Made by a program: the position numbers and the translations under genes. Below, piece by piece: positions 9,287-17,392 of a DNA stretch of 64,000 nt. Position 1 is the first letter of the stretch; every line of letters starts with the position of its first letter. Origin of the DNA: Pseudooceanicola marinus (GTDB taxonomy: Bacteria; Pseudomonadota; Alphaproteobacteria; Rhodobacterales; Rhodobacteraceae); the NCBI RefSeq assembly GCF_020177265.1, contig NZ_JAIVMC010000008.1, positions 248,001 through 312,000 on the forward strand, in the 5' to 3' direction. The notes beneath the pieces are model-generated. The model was given only the letters and a program-made list of their open reading frames with translations, ran no database searches and was not told where the DNA came from.

Positions 9287-10735
9287 ATGCAGAAGCTCAA
9301 CCTCTACATTGGCGGCGATCACGTTCCGGCGGACGGCGACAGGGTGTTCACCCGCGCGAACCCTGTGACCGGCGACGTGGTGACAGAGGCCGCCGCCGCC
9401 GGATCGGCGGATGTGGCGAAGGCGGTCGAGGCGGCCGCGGCGGCCTTCGACGGCTGGTCCGCCACCGGCCCGGGCGAACGGCGCAAGATGCTGCTGGCCG
9501 CCGCCGAGAACCTGAAGGCGCGGGGCGATGACATCGTCGCCGCCATGAAGGAAGAGATCGGCGCGACCGAGGCTTGGGCGCGGTTCAACGTCATGCTGGC
9601 CTCCGACATGCTGGTCGAGGCCGCCGCGCTGACCACCCAGATCAAGGGGGAGATCATCCCCTCGAACCGCCCCGGTTCCACCGCCATGGCGATCCGTCAG
9701 CCGGCGGGCGTCGTGCTGGCCATGGCGCCCTGGAACGCGCCGGTGATCCTGGGCGTGCGGTCGATCGCAACCCCGCTGGCCTGCGGCAATACCGTGGTCA
9801 TGAAGACCTCCGAACTGTGCCCGCGCGTCCATGCCCTGATCATCGAGGCGGTGGCCGAGGCCGGCTTCCCGGCGGGCGTGCTGAACGCGATCTCCAACGA
9901 TCCCGAGGACGCGCCGCAGGTGGTGAAGGAGCTGATCGAACATCCGGCGATCCGGCGTGTGAACTTCACCGGCTCCACCCGGGTCGGGCGGATCATCAGC
10001 GAAATCGCCGGGCGCAACCTGAAGCCCGCGCTGCTGGAACTGGGCGGCAAGGCCCCGATGATCGTGATGGAGGACGCCGATATCGACGCCACCGTCGCCG
10101 CCGCGGGCTTCGGGGCCTTCATGAACCAGGGGCAGATCTGCATGTCCACCGAGCGGATCATCGTGGTGGGCGAGGCCGGCGACCGCTTCGTCGAGGCCTT
10201 CACCGCCAAGGTCGAAAGCCTGGTCGCCGGGGATCCGCGCGACGGTGACGCTCCGCTGGGCTCGGTGGTGAACGGCGCCGCCGCCGGTCATGTCGAGGAG
10301 CTGATCGCCGATGCCACCGGGAAGGGTGCGACCCTGATCGCCGGTGGCGGCGAGGGCACCATCCTGAACGCCGCGGCGCTGGATAACGTGACCTCCGACA
10401 TGCGGATCTACAGCGAGGAAAGCTTCGGCCCCGTCGTGGCGATCATCCGCGCCGACACGGTGGACGAGGCCGTGCGCATCGCCAATGAAAGTGAGTTCGG
10501 CCTGTCCTCGGCCGTCTTCAGCCGCGACACCCTGGCGGCGCTGGCGGTGGCCAAGCGGATCGAAAGCGGCATCTGCCACATCAACGGCCCCACGGTGCAT
10601 GACGAGGCGCAGATGCCCTTCGGCGGTGTGAAGGGCTCGGGCTATGGCCGCTTCGGCGGCAACTGGGGCATCGCCGAGTTCACCGACCTGCGCTGGATCA
10701 CCATGCAGGACGGCGACATCCACTATCCGATCTGA
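9287..10735 (+). CDS. NAD(P)-dependent aldehyde dehydrogenase (salicylaldehyde/vanillin-type)
   Basis: 482 residues, a full-length ALDH. The catalytic cysteine is Cys285 in QGQICMSTER and the general base Glu251 in ALLELGGK. The NAD-site motifs APWNAP (about 147) and FTGSTRVG (about 227) are intact. The motif set resembles the branch acting on aromatic aldehydes such as salicylaldehyde, benzaldehyde and vanillin. The ATG follows GAAGGAG. It stands alone between a divergent regulator gene and a terminator, so it is probably a one-gene unit. A link to the nearby acid-ligase/TRAP operon is possible but unproven. Confidence 0.88.
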   Translation: MQKLNLYIGGDHVPADGDRVFTRANPVTGDVVTEAAAAGSADVAKAVEAAAAAFDGWSATGPGERRKMLLAAAENLKARGDDIVAAMKEEIGATEAWARFNVMLASDMLVEAAALTTQIKGEIIPSNRPGSTAMAIRQPAGVVLAMAPWNAPVILGVRSIATPLACGNTVVMKTSELCPRVHALIIEAVAEAGFPAGVLNAISNDPEDAPQVVKELIEHPAIRRVNFTGSTRVGRIISEIAGRNLKPALLELGGKAPMIVMEDADIDATVAAAGFGAFMNQGQICMSTERIIVVGEAGDRFVEAFTAKVESLVAGDPRDGDAPLGSVVNGAAAGHVEELIADATGKGATLIAGGGEGTILNAAALDNVTSDMRIYSEESFGPVVAIIRADTVDEAVRIANESEFGLSSAVFSRDTLAALAVAKRIESGICHINGPTVHDEAQMPFGGVKGSGYGRFGGNWGIAEFTDLRWITMQDGDIHYPI

Positions 10736-10756
10736 CACAGGTCCGATCTGCGGGCG

Positions 10757-10817
10757 GCAGATCCCGGCGGGATCTGCTGCGAAAGGGGGAGGCGGCCATC
10801 TTCGCATGGCCGCCTTT
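10757..10817 (+). terminator. Tandem hairpins and Rho-independent terminator after the aldehyde dehydrogenase
   Basis: Two perfect stem-loops follow the stop codon. Arms 10757-10765 and 10769-10777 (GCAGATCCC/GGGATCTGC) form the first. Arms 10791-10799 and 10806-10814 (GGCGGCCAT/ATGGCCGCC, loop CTTCGC) form the second, directly followed by TTTCT. The second is a standard intrinsic terminator. Confidence 0.8.
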
Positions 10818-11053
10818 CTGCTGTCCGGGCCGGTCGGACGGTTTTTCCGTCAAAAAGAACACTCGCCCGTGTCCGCGCCGTCAGGGCGGGCTTCGTTCCA
10901 TGGCGCGTGCGCCGTGAAACCCTTGTTCCGACAACGACCGTCCGGGCAAAACGTTCGTCTTGGGGGCGATGTGGTGGCCTCGGGTGAAGCCCTTGAAGTT
11001 CCCGCCAAATGCGCGACATGAAGCGGTAAATTCCCTTTTGACGGAGCTTCCCC
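10818..11053. other. Intergenic region before the rhodanese gene
   Basis: About 240 bases without a convincing gene. It presumably holds the promoter of the rhodanese/YeeE operon. A small GACGG/CCGTC hairpin with a T5 loop lies near 10834. I see no clear -35/-10 pair. ACGGAG at 11041-11046 is the ribosome site of the next gene. Confidence 0.4.
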
Positions 11054-11962
11054 ATGCCTCGTGCCCTTCTTGCATCCACCGCTCTCATCGCCCTGACCTC
11101 GCCGGCCTTCGCCGCCGATCTCGGCCCGCTCGTCACGCCGGCCGAGCTGGACGGGGCCGAGGTCACCGTCCTGGACATCCGCGGCGACGCCTATGATCAG
11201 GGCCACATCGACGGCGCGCTGGACGCGCCCTATGGCCTGTTCCGCGGCCCGGCGGACAACCCCGGCCAGCTGGTCCCCGTCGAAGAGCTGGAAGCAACCT
11301 ATGAATCCCTCGGCCTCAGCCCGGATGAGCCGGTTGTCATCGTCTCCCAGGGCGCCAACGACAGCGATTTCGGCGCTGCCGCCCGGGTCTACTGGACGCT
11401 GAAAAGCAGCGGTTTCACCGATCTGTCGATCCTCAACGGTGGCGCCCAGGCCTGGGTCAATGCCGGCCTGCCGGTGACCCAGGACGTGCCCGAGATCGAG
11501 CCGACCGAGTTGGACATCGCCTGGGACGACACCTGGACCGCCGACACGGCGGAGGTGAACGAGGTGATCGCAGGCGACCGCAGCGCGGCCCTGATCGACG
11601 CCCGTCCGCAGGCCTTCTACGAGGGCCAGCAATCCCATGGCGCCGCCGCGCGTCCCGGCACGCTGCCCGGTGCGCAGAACCTGGAATACACCCGGTTCTT
11701 CCAGCCCGGCGCCACGGCGATCAGCCAGCCGTCCAACGTCGACGCCCTACTGGAGGAATTCGACGTGACCCCCGGTGAGGAGGTCGTTTCCTTCTGCAAC
11801 ACCGGCCACTGGGCCGCGACCAACTGGTTCGCCCTGAGCGAGCTGGGTGGCGTGCCGAACGTGACGCTCTACCCCGGTTCGATGGTGGAATATGCCTCCA
11901 CCGACGGTGACATGCTGAACGAGCCGGGCCTGATCCAGAACCTGCTGGGGCAGTTCAAATGA
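11054..11962 (+). CDS. Exported rhodanese-type sulfurtransferase
   Basis: 302 residues with a signal peptide (cleavage near TSPAFA-A, residue 20-21), so periplasmic. Two rhodanese modules: the N-terminal one (about 25-145) has VSQGANDS where the active-site Cys would be and is probably inactive. The C-terminal one (about 160-300) keeps the catalytic Cys248 in SFCNTGHWA. The CNTGHWA loop is typical of thiosulfate:cyanide-type sulfurtransferases. The stop overlaps the start of the YeeE-type transporter by four bases, so the two are translationally coupled. Inferred role: handling of thiosulfate or sulfane sulfur in the periplasm for import. Confidence 0.87.
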   Translation: MPRALLASTALIALTSPAFAADLGPLVTPAELDGAEVTVLDIRGDAYDQGHIDGALDAPYGLFRGPADNPGQLVPVEELEATYESLGLSPDEPVVIVSQGANDSDFGAAARVYWTLKSSGFTDLSILNGGAQAWVNAGLPVTQDVPEIEPTELDIAWDDTWTADTAEVNEVIAGDRSAALIDARPQAFYEGQQSHGAAARPGTLPGAQNLEYTRFFQPGATAISQPSNVDALLEEFDVTPGEEVVSFCNTGHWAATNWFALSELGGVPNVTLYPGSMVEYASTDGDMLNEPGLIQNLLGQFK

Positions 11963-13083
11963 GCGACGCGGCCGTTCTGCCTTCGGGCGGCGGCGTGACG
12001 GCGCGGCGCGGCGGGCTTCTGCTTGCCGCGCTTGTTGCCGTTGTCGCCGTGATGTTTCTGGCCGGCGCCCGTTACGGGCTGCTGCTGGCCGTGGGCCTTG
12101 GCTTTGGCATCGTGCTGGAGGGGCTGCGCTTCGGCTTTGCCGGGCCGTGGCGCCGGATGATCCTGTTCCGGGAACCCGCGGGCGTGCTGGCACAGCTTTT
12201 GTCCATCGCCCTGGTCACCGTCATCGCCATCCCGCTGATCGCCGCCCGCCCGGGCGAGATCACCGGGGCCCAGGCGCCGATCGGCTTCGCCATGATCGGC
12301 GGCGCCTTCGTCTTCGGCGCCTGCATGCAGATCGTGCTGGGCTGCGGGTCGGGCACGCTGGTCAACGCCGGCAGCGGCAACCCGGTCAGCCTGCTGGCAT
12401 TGCCTTTCTTCGCCGTCGGCTCCTTCGCCGGGGCCTATCACCTGATCTGGTGGACCAACCTTGGCGCGCTGCCGATCCTGTCCTTCCAGGGCCTCAGCGG
12501 CACGGTGATGACACTGGTGCTGCTGGCGCTGGCGGCGGCACTGTTCTTCTTCCTCGGCAAGAAGGGCAGCCGGGCCCTGCCGCGCCGCTACGTGATCGCC
12601 GCCGTGCTGCTGGCCGTGCTGGCGCTTGCGAACCTCGCGATCGCGGGCCAGCCCTGGGGCGTGGTCTACGGCCTGGGCCTCTGGGCCGCGAAGGGGTTCA
12701 CCGCGCTTGGCGGCGACCTGTCCGGTTCGGCCTTCTTCAGCGCGCCCGGCTCCATGGATCGGCTGCAGTCCTCGATCCTGACCGACTATACCTCGCTGAC
12801 CGACATCGGCATCATCGCCGGGGCCTTCCTGGTGGCGGCTTGGCGGCGCGGGGCGCTGTCCTCGCCGCTGCCGTCCTACCCGGCGCGGGCCTGGGTGGCG
12901 ACCGTTGTGGCGGGTCTCCTGCTGGGCTACTCCTCGCGGCTGGCCTTCGGCTGCAACGTGGGGGCCTTCTTCTCCGGCATCGCCACGGGCAGCTTCCACG
13001 GCTGGGCCTGGTTCATCGCGGCCTTCGGGGGCGCCTTCGTGGGCATCAAGATCCGGCCCCTGGTCGGACTGGAGGCGAAATGA
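11959..13083 (+). CDS. YeeE/YedE-type (TsuA-like) sulfur/thiosulfate transporter
   Basis: 374 residues with about ten membrane segments. Two diagnostic half-repeats carry the conserved cysteines: ACMQIVLGCGSGTLVNAGSG (near 120) and RLAFGCNVGAFFSGIATGS (near 330). YeeE/YedE proteins such as TsuA move thiosulfate through a relay of such cysteines. The gene overlaps the exported rhodanese gene upstream and a 55-codon ORF downstream, each by an ATGA. The context strongly suggests uptake of thiosulfate or a related sulfur compound; the exact substrate is inferred. Confidence 0.85.
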   Translation: MSDAAVLPSGGGVTARRGGLLLAALVAVVAVMFLAGARYGLLLAVGLGFGIVLEGLRFGFAGPWRRMILFREPAGVLAQLLSIALVTVIAIPLIAARPGEITGAQAPIGFAMIGGAFVFGACMQIVLGCGSGTLVNAGSGNPVSLLALPFFAVGSFAGAYHLIWWTNLGALPILSFQGLSGTVMTLVLLALAAALFFFLGKKGSRALPRRYVIAAVLLAVLALANLAIAGQPWGVVYGLGLWAAKGFTALGGDLSGSAFFSAPGSMDRLQSSILTDYTSLTDIGIIAGAFLVAAWRRGALSSPLPSYPARAWVATVVAGLLLGYSSRLAFGCNVGAFFSGIATGSFHGWAWFIAAFGGAFVGIKIRPLVGLEAK

Positions 13084-13247
13084 GAACCCGTGCCTTTACC
13101 GCGACCCTGTCGCTGGTCTTCGTCGCGGCGCTGCTGGTCTTCGACCAGGCGACCTCGGACCTGAACCCCTACCAGGCGCCGCCGGCCTTCGGCCTCGGCT
13201 CCGGCGAAGCGGCCTCGGGCGGCTTCTGCGGCGCCCTGCCTGGCTGA
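13080..13247 (+). CDS. Small membrane/exported protein coupled to the YeeE-type transporter
   Basis: 55 residues. The first 20 or so (MRTRAFTATLSLVFVAALLV) form a single hydrophobic helix or signal anchor. The rest is polar and ends in a Gly/Ser-rich stretch with one cysteine (GGFCGALPG). The ATG overlaps the transporter stop (ATGA), so it can be translated by re-initiation and is unlikely to be chance. I do not recognise a family. It could be an accessory subunit of the transporter or a small exported Cys protein. Confidence 0.55.
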   Translation: MRTRAFTATLSLVFVAALLVFDQATSDLNPYQAPPAFGLGSGEAASGGFCGALPG

Positions 13248-13774
13248 CACGGCTCACACGGGCCTGCTGTCGGCGCAGCACGAAAGCGCGCGCTTCAGCA
13301 GGCCCTCGAATGGCCCCGACCCAGCTGTCCGATACTTTGCTCTCTTCGGGGCTCCACCGTATCGGGCCGGTTGGCCGTGCGCTCTTGGGCGGGAGTCCGG
13401 GGTACGGATAGGGGCTGCGAGCGATCATCTGCTGCGGAGGGCGCGAACGATAGCTTCGGGCTGATCGCGGCAGGTCCGCCCGCGCCGCATGTCGCTGTTG
13501 CGACGTCTGCTGCCTGCGCCTCATTGCCGTGAGGCAAGGTGCATCGAACGACAACTCGTCCCACTTCCTGTCGAAGGCAGCCCTTCATGCTGCACTTGGG
13601 GACGTGCCTCGTAAGGGGCTGGGCCTCACCATGCCCTCGGAGCTGTCAGATCGGGGCCTTCGGTTACCTTTACTCTTTGCTCGAAGGTGCGAATTCGAGG
13701 GGCCGAGGGGCCCGCGACATCCTGCTTGCTGGGCTGCCGCTGCCGTAGTTACCTGTCGGGGAAGGGGAGCTCCT
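13248..13774. other. Non-coding stretch of about 530 bases, possibly decayed
   Basis: Only short, low-quality frames are present, and the base composition is more even than in the flanking genes. It holds several short inverted repeats (for example a GGGG...CCCC-rich patch near 13700-13720) but no recognisable transposase or RNA. It separates the sulfur operon from the NYN ribonuclease and lies near tRNA-Tyr, a common integration point. It may be the remnant of inserted DNA. Confidence 0.35.
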
Positions 13775-14356
13775 GTGTTCGGATTGATCTTCATTCTAAC
13801 CCTATCCCTCTCAGCTCTCCTGGCTGGCTTGTTCGTGCCTGGGCTTTCGGACCTTGTGCTTCTGGCGGGACCTGGCGTGATCGGCAGCTTGCTTCTTCTG
13901 CTCTGGCGTGTCCGGGGAACTGGCCTTTCGCGGCGTGTGAATACGCCGTGGATCCTGCTGGATGGCTCCAACATCATGCACTGGAAGGGACACGGTCCGG
14001 ACATCGCTGCGGTTAGAGATGTCACGCAATACCTGAGCAATGAGGGCTACGCGCCTTGCGTGGTTTTCGATGCAAATGTTGGATACAAACTGGTCAATCG
14101 GTATCAGAGCGACGTCGAGCTTGCGAAGCTCTTGGGGCTTCGAGTTGGCAGGGTAATGGTTGTCGCCAAAGGTACAGCTGCAGACGAGATCATTCTCGCT
14201 GCGGCCCGCGATTATGATGCGCGCGTGGTCACCAATGATCGCTTTCGAGACTGGGTTGAACAGTACCCGGAGCTCGCCCGCGGCAACCGTCTGGTGCGCG
14301 GGGGGTATCGCTCCGGGAAGCTTTGGTTGGCGCGGCCTCTAACCGACCAGCAGTAG
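13775..14356 (+). CDS. Membrane-anchored NYN-domain (Zc3h12a-like) ribonuclease
   Basis: 193 residues. Two membrane helices at about 3-21 and 27-46 precede a soluble NYN/PIN-like nuclease domain (57-193). Acidic residues are where the family needs them: Asp63 in WILLDGSNI, Asp99 in VVFDAN, Asp138 in TAADEIIL and Asp155 in VVTNDRFRDW. These positions coordinate Mg2+ in Zc3h12a-like RNases. The start GTG 13775 follows GAAGGGGA by six bases. GC content and codon use look lower than in neighbouring genes, which suggests transfer. Likely an inner-membrane endoribonuclease; target RNA unknown. Confidence 0.75.
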   Translation: MFGLIFILTLSLSALLAGLFVPGLSDLVLLAGPGVIGSLLLLLWRVRGTGLSRRVNTPWILLDGSNIMHWKGHGPDIAAVRDVTQYLSNEGYAPCVVFDANVGYKLVNRYQSDVELAKLLGLRVGRVMVVAKGTAADEIILAAARDYDARVVTNDRFRDWVEQYPELARGNRLVRGGYRSGKLWLARPLTDQQ

Positions 14357-14516
14357 AATGACCGGCGCCCCAATGATCTTACGCCTCACAGCCTGTTCGG
14401 CTGGTGAGCGTGGAAAGTGGATAGCGGACCGACATTCGATCACTGAAAGCTGAGCATATGGATGGAACGCCAGACCTGGGTTCGGACTGGCCAAGTTGCG
14501 GGACACTCCGCCGCTA

Positions 14517-14536
14517 ACCTATTGAAACCAATAGGT
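14517..14536. repeat. Perfect hairpin downstream of tRNA-Tyr
   Basis: ACCTATTG and CAATAGGT arms of eight bases flank AAAC. It lies between the NYN gene and tRNA-Tyr, on the 3' side of the minus-strand tRNA, but has no T-run in that direction. It may help end the tRNA transcript or mark a recombination site; neither is shown. Confidence 0.4.
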
Positions 14537-14592
14537 CGCAAAACAGGCGGTGCGGGCCACCTACCCATTGATATCAAAAGATAAAGGGGAAG

Positions 14593-14676
14593 TGGTGGGC
14601 GACCCTGGAATCGAACCAGGCATGGGTCTCCCCGGCGGAGTTACAGTCCGCTGCCGCACCTTGCAGCTCGTCGCCC
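14593..14676 (-). tRNA. tRNA-Tyr (anticodon GUA)
   Basis: Read on the minus strand the acceptor stem is GGGCGAC/GTCGCCC with discriminator A and an encoded CCA (14593-14595). The anticodon loop CTGTAAC sits on a CGGA/TCCG stem, giving anticodon GTA. The T-arm is CCTGG-TTCGATT-CCAGG. A longer variable region (around CCGGGGAGACCCATG) fits the class II structure of bacterial tRNA-Tyr. All stems pair, so the gene looks functional. It faces away from the rRNA methyltransferase gene. Confidence 0.95.
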
Positions 14677-14934
14677 GAATTGGTCTGGAGCGAAGCGCCC
14701 CGCCAACCGTGAGCGGGTGTTTACGGGTGCAGGCCGGGGGCGTCAACAGGAAAATCCGGGCCTTTTTCACCCCCGTTCCGCTTGCGTGGAAAACAGGGGC
14801 AGCGTAGGACGCCGGGACCCTGTAGAAGGGAAAATACCCGGCCTCGCCAGGGCGGTGAGCGGGTGTTTGCAAAGCAGGAAACAAGGCAGGGGCTGACGCA
14901 AGGGCGCAGGGCCGGCCCGGCCGGGAGAGGCGCG

Positions 14935-15714
14935 ATGAAGAAACCGCAGTGGGTGATCGACAAGGAAAAGACCAAGCGCGCGGCCGCGGCCGAGACGCTC
15001 TGGCTGTTCGGCCTGCATGCGGTGCGCGACGCGCTGATGAACCCGGCGCGCGAAAAGGTCCGGCTGGTGGTCACCAAGAACGCGCTGGACAAGCTGGCCG
15101 ATGCCGTGGCCGAGGCCGGGATCGAGCCGGAGATGAGCGACCCGCGCAAGTTCGCCGCCCCCATCGACCCGCAGTCGGTGCACCAGGGCGCGGCGCTGGA
15201 GGTGAAGGCGCTGGACTGGGGCAGCCTGGAAGACGTGGCGCTGTCGAACCGCGGTGCCGGGGCGCCGCGGCTGGTGCTGCTGGACCGGGTGACCGATCCG
15301 CACAACGTCGGCGCCATCCTGCGCTCGGCCGAGGTCTTCGGTGCCCTGGCCGTTGTCGCCCCGCGCCACCATGCGGCGCCGGAAACCGGCGCGCTGGCGA
15401 AAACCGCCTCGGGGGCGCTGGAACGCCAGCCCTACCTGCGCATCCGCAACCTGGCTGATTCCATCCTGGAGCTGCAGAAGATGGGCTACCTGGTCCTGGG
15501 CCTCGACGGTGAGGCCGAACAGACCGTCGAAGAGGCCCTGGAGGGGCGCCGCGACCGCCCGGTGGCGCTGGTTCTGGGCGCCGAGGGGCCGGGCCTGCGC
15601 CCGCGCACGCGCGAGGTCTGCGACGGGCTGGTGAAGATCGCCTTTGCCAGCGATTTCGGCTCTCTCAACGTGTCGAACGCTGCTGCCGTGGCGCTTTACG
15701 CCGCGCGCGGCTGA
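14935..15714 (+). CDS. rlmB: SpoU/TrmH-family rRNA 2'-O-methyltransferase, RlmB type
   Basis: 259 residues. A short N-terminal substrate-binding domain (LWLFGLHAVRDAL, 22-95) precedes the SPOUT methyltransferase domain with all three SpoU motifs: motif 1 LLDRVTDPHNVGAILRSAE (about 122-140), motif 2 ALVLGAEGPGLRP (about 210) and motif 3 GSLNVSNAAAVALY near the C-terminus. RlmB methylates a guanosine ribose in 23S rRNA (G2251 in E. coli) using S-adenosylmethionine. The ATG follows GGGAGAGG. An AAGACG/CGTCTT hairpin lies at 15749-15763, after the stop. RlmB rather than another TrmH member is my best reading. Confidence 0.85.
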   Translation: MKKPQWVIDKEKTKRAAAAETLWLFGLHAVRDALMNPAREKVRLVVTKNALDKLADAVAEAGIEPEMSDPRKFAAPIDPQSVHQGAALEVKALDWGSLEDVALSNRGAGAPRLVLLDRVTDPHNVGAILRSAEVFGALAVVAPRHHAAPETGALAKTASGALERQPYLRIRNLADSILELQKMGYLVLGLDGEAEQTVEEALEGRRDRPVALVLGAEGPGLRPRTREVCDGLVKIAFASDFGSLNVSNAAAVALYAARG

Positions 15715-15779
15715 GGCGCGCCGGTTACCGACCCGGGGGGACGGCCTGAAGACGCTTCGTCTTAGGGCTTTGTTCACAT

Positions 15780-15912
15780 TCCTATTACAGCCTCTTCATG
15801 TCCGGTACGGCGACCTTACGTATCGTACAGAAACACCGGCCTGGAACGCCGATGTTTCCTTTCACTGTCCCTCGTTCCGTACTGGCGCCCAGGTCTTCCT
15901 GGGCGCTTTTTT
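15780..15912 (+). ncRNA. Candidate small RNA or attenuated leader ending at a strong terminator
   Basis: A region of about 130 bases with no convincing gene but dense pairing: GTACG/CGTAC arms near 15804-15829, GGAACG/CGTTCC arms near 15843-15879, then the intrinsic terminator at 15885-15912. The terminator is some 170 bases past the rlmB stop, which has its own small hairpin. This suggests a separate short transcript or an extended 3' end of rlmB. I found no good promoter, so confidence is low. Confidence 0.25.
15885..15912 (+). terminator. Rho-independent terminator
   Basis: GCGCCCAGG (15885-15893), loop TCTT and CCTGGGCGC (15898-15906) are followed by six T (15907-15912). This is a textbook intrinsic terminator on the plus strand. 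Confidence 0.9.
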
Positions 15913-16029
15913 CTTGCTGGCCCGGCGTCCCCGGGGGCGTGGCTCCATTCGCGACCCATCTGGGGGCCATTGCCTCTGCCGCATGAAGGCGCCAGTCTGG
16001 CGTGGCACGCGCGACAGGAGGATCCCGCC

Positions 16030-16464
16030 ATGACAATCGAAGACGACGCCGGCCTGCGCCGGATCCTGACCGAACAGCGGGTGATCGCCATGGTCGGCGC
16101 CTCGCCCGATGCGACGCGCCCCAGTCACGGGGTGGGCGAGATGCTGACAGCGAAGGGCTATCGGGTTATCCCGGTCCACCCCGGCCACGCGGGAGAAACG
16201 CTGTTCGGGGAAACCGTGCGCGCCGACCTGGCGGAGGTCGGGCGCGACCTGGGCGCGGCAGTCGAGATGGTCGACATCTTCCGCCGCTCCGACGCCGTGC
16301 CCCGCGTGGTCGAGGAGGCGCTGGCGGCCCTGCCGGGGCTGAAGACAGTCTGGATGCAGATCGGGGTCATCAGCCCCGAGGGGCGCGACATGGCCGAGGC
16401 GCGGGGCGTCGAGGTGGTGATGGACCGCTGCCCGAAGATCGAGATCGCGAGGCTGGGATTGTGA
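16030..16464 (+). CDS. CoA-binding protein (YccU-like)
   Basis: 144 residues forming one Rossmann-type CoA_binding domain: IAMVGASPDATRPSHGV (about 18-36), GYRVIPVHPG (about 46-55), EMVDIFRRSDAVP and WMQIGVISPEG. Members resemble the CoA-binding part of succinyl-CoA synthetase but have no known enzymatic activity. The ATG follows AGGAGG at good spacing. It is followed by the EamA gene at a 42-base gap and may be cotranscribed. Its physiological role is not known. Confidence 0.85.
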   Translation: MTIEDDAGLRRILTEQRVIAMVGASPDATRPSHGVGEMLTAKGYRVIPVHPGHAGETLFGETVRADLAEVGRDLGAAVEMVDIFRRSDAVPRVVEEALAALPGLKTVWMQIGVISPEGRDMAEARGVEVVMDRCPKIEIARLGL

Positions 16465-16506
16465 GCGGCGCCGGGGCCCGCGACGCCATGACCGCAGGGG
16501 CCGGCG

Positions 16507-17388
16507 ATGCGCGGGATTGAGCTGGCCGGGCTGATCGCCACCGTCTTTGGCGCGGTTACCTGCGTGGTGATCGGGGATACGGCGGGCAAGCTGATGACCT
16601 CCTCCGGCATTGATCCGGTCTGGGTCGCCTGGACGCGCTTCGGCCTGGCCGCGCTGGTGCTTCTGCCCTTCAGCGGGCTGACCCGGGCCGAGCTGCCGCG
16701 CCTGCTGGACTGGCGCGTGGTGCTGCGGGGCTTCTTCATCGCCGCCGGGATCAGCTGCATCCTGACGGCGCTGCGGACAGAACCGCTGGCCAATGTCTTC
16801 GGCGCCTTCTTCATCGGCCCGGTGGTGGCCTATGTCTTGGCGATCCTGTTCCTGGGCGAACGCCCCGCACCGCTGCGCAGCCTGCTGCTGGCCGTCGGTT
16901 TCGCGGGGGTGATGCTGGTGGTGAAACCGGGGTTCGGGGCCACCATCGGCATGGCCTTTGCGCTGACCGCCGGCACCTTCTACGGCGCCTACCTGGTGAT
17001 GACGCGGGTCGTCTCGGGCCAGGTTCGGCCCCGCTTCCTGCTGCTGTCGCAGCTACTGCTGGGCACGGCGATGCTGACGCCCTTCGGCCTGGGCGGCGAC
17101 TGGCCCGGGATGACCTGGACGCTGGCTGGGCTGGTGGCGATCAGCGCCGGCGGATCGGCCATGGGGAATTTCCTGCTGGTGATGGCCAGCCGCCGGGCGG
17201 AGGCCAGCCTGATCGCGCCGCTGGTCTACAGCCAGCTGCTGTCGGCCATGGTGCTGGGGGCGTTGGTCTTCGGCGACTGGCCCGATGTCTGGGCGCTGGC
17301 CGGTCTGGCGCTGATCGCGCTGTCGGGCGTTGGCTCGCTGCTGGTCGGCCAGCGGCAGGCGCGGCTGGCGGGGCAGGGGGCGGCCTGA
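16507..17388 (+). CDS. EamA/DMT-superfamily transporter
   Basis: 293 residues with ten predicted membrane helices arranged as two EamA repeats (about 6-135 and 150-285). Typical signatures are ILFLGERP at the end of repeat one and an alanine/glycine-rich last helix. DMT carriers export amino acids, nucleotides or other metabolites; the substrate cannot be told. It converges on hisE (4 bases between stops), so any readthrough would be antisense to the his genes. Confidence 0.85.
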   Translation: MRGIELAGLIATVFGAVTCVVIGDTAGKLMTSSGIDPVWVAWTRFGLAALVLLPFSGLTRAELPRLLDWRVVLRGFFIAAGISCILTALRTEPLANVFGAFFIGPVVAYVLAILFLGERPAPLRSLLLAVGFAGVMLVVKPGFGATIGMAFALTAGTFYGAYLVMTRVVSGQVRPRFLLLSQLLLGTAMLTPFGLGGDWPGMTWTLAGLVAISAGGSAMGNFLLVMASRRAEASLIAPLVYSQLLSAMVLGALVFGDWPDVWALAGLALIALSGVGSLLVGQRQARLAGQGAA

Positions 17389-17392
17389 GGGA

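Noticed and set aside
9026-10807. 593-codon minus-strand frame over the aldehyde dehydrogenase
   Set aside because: Antisense shadow; the plus strand has a complete ALDH with active-site residues.
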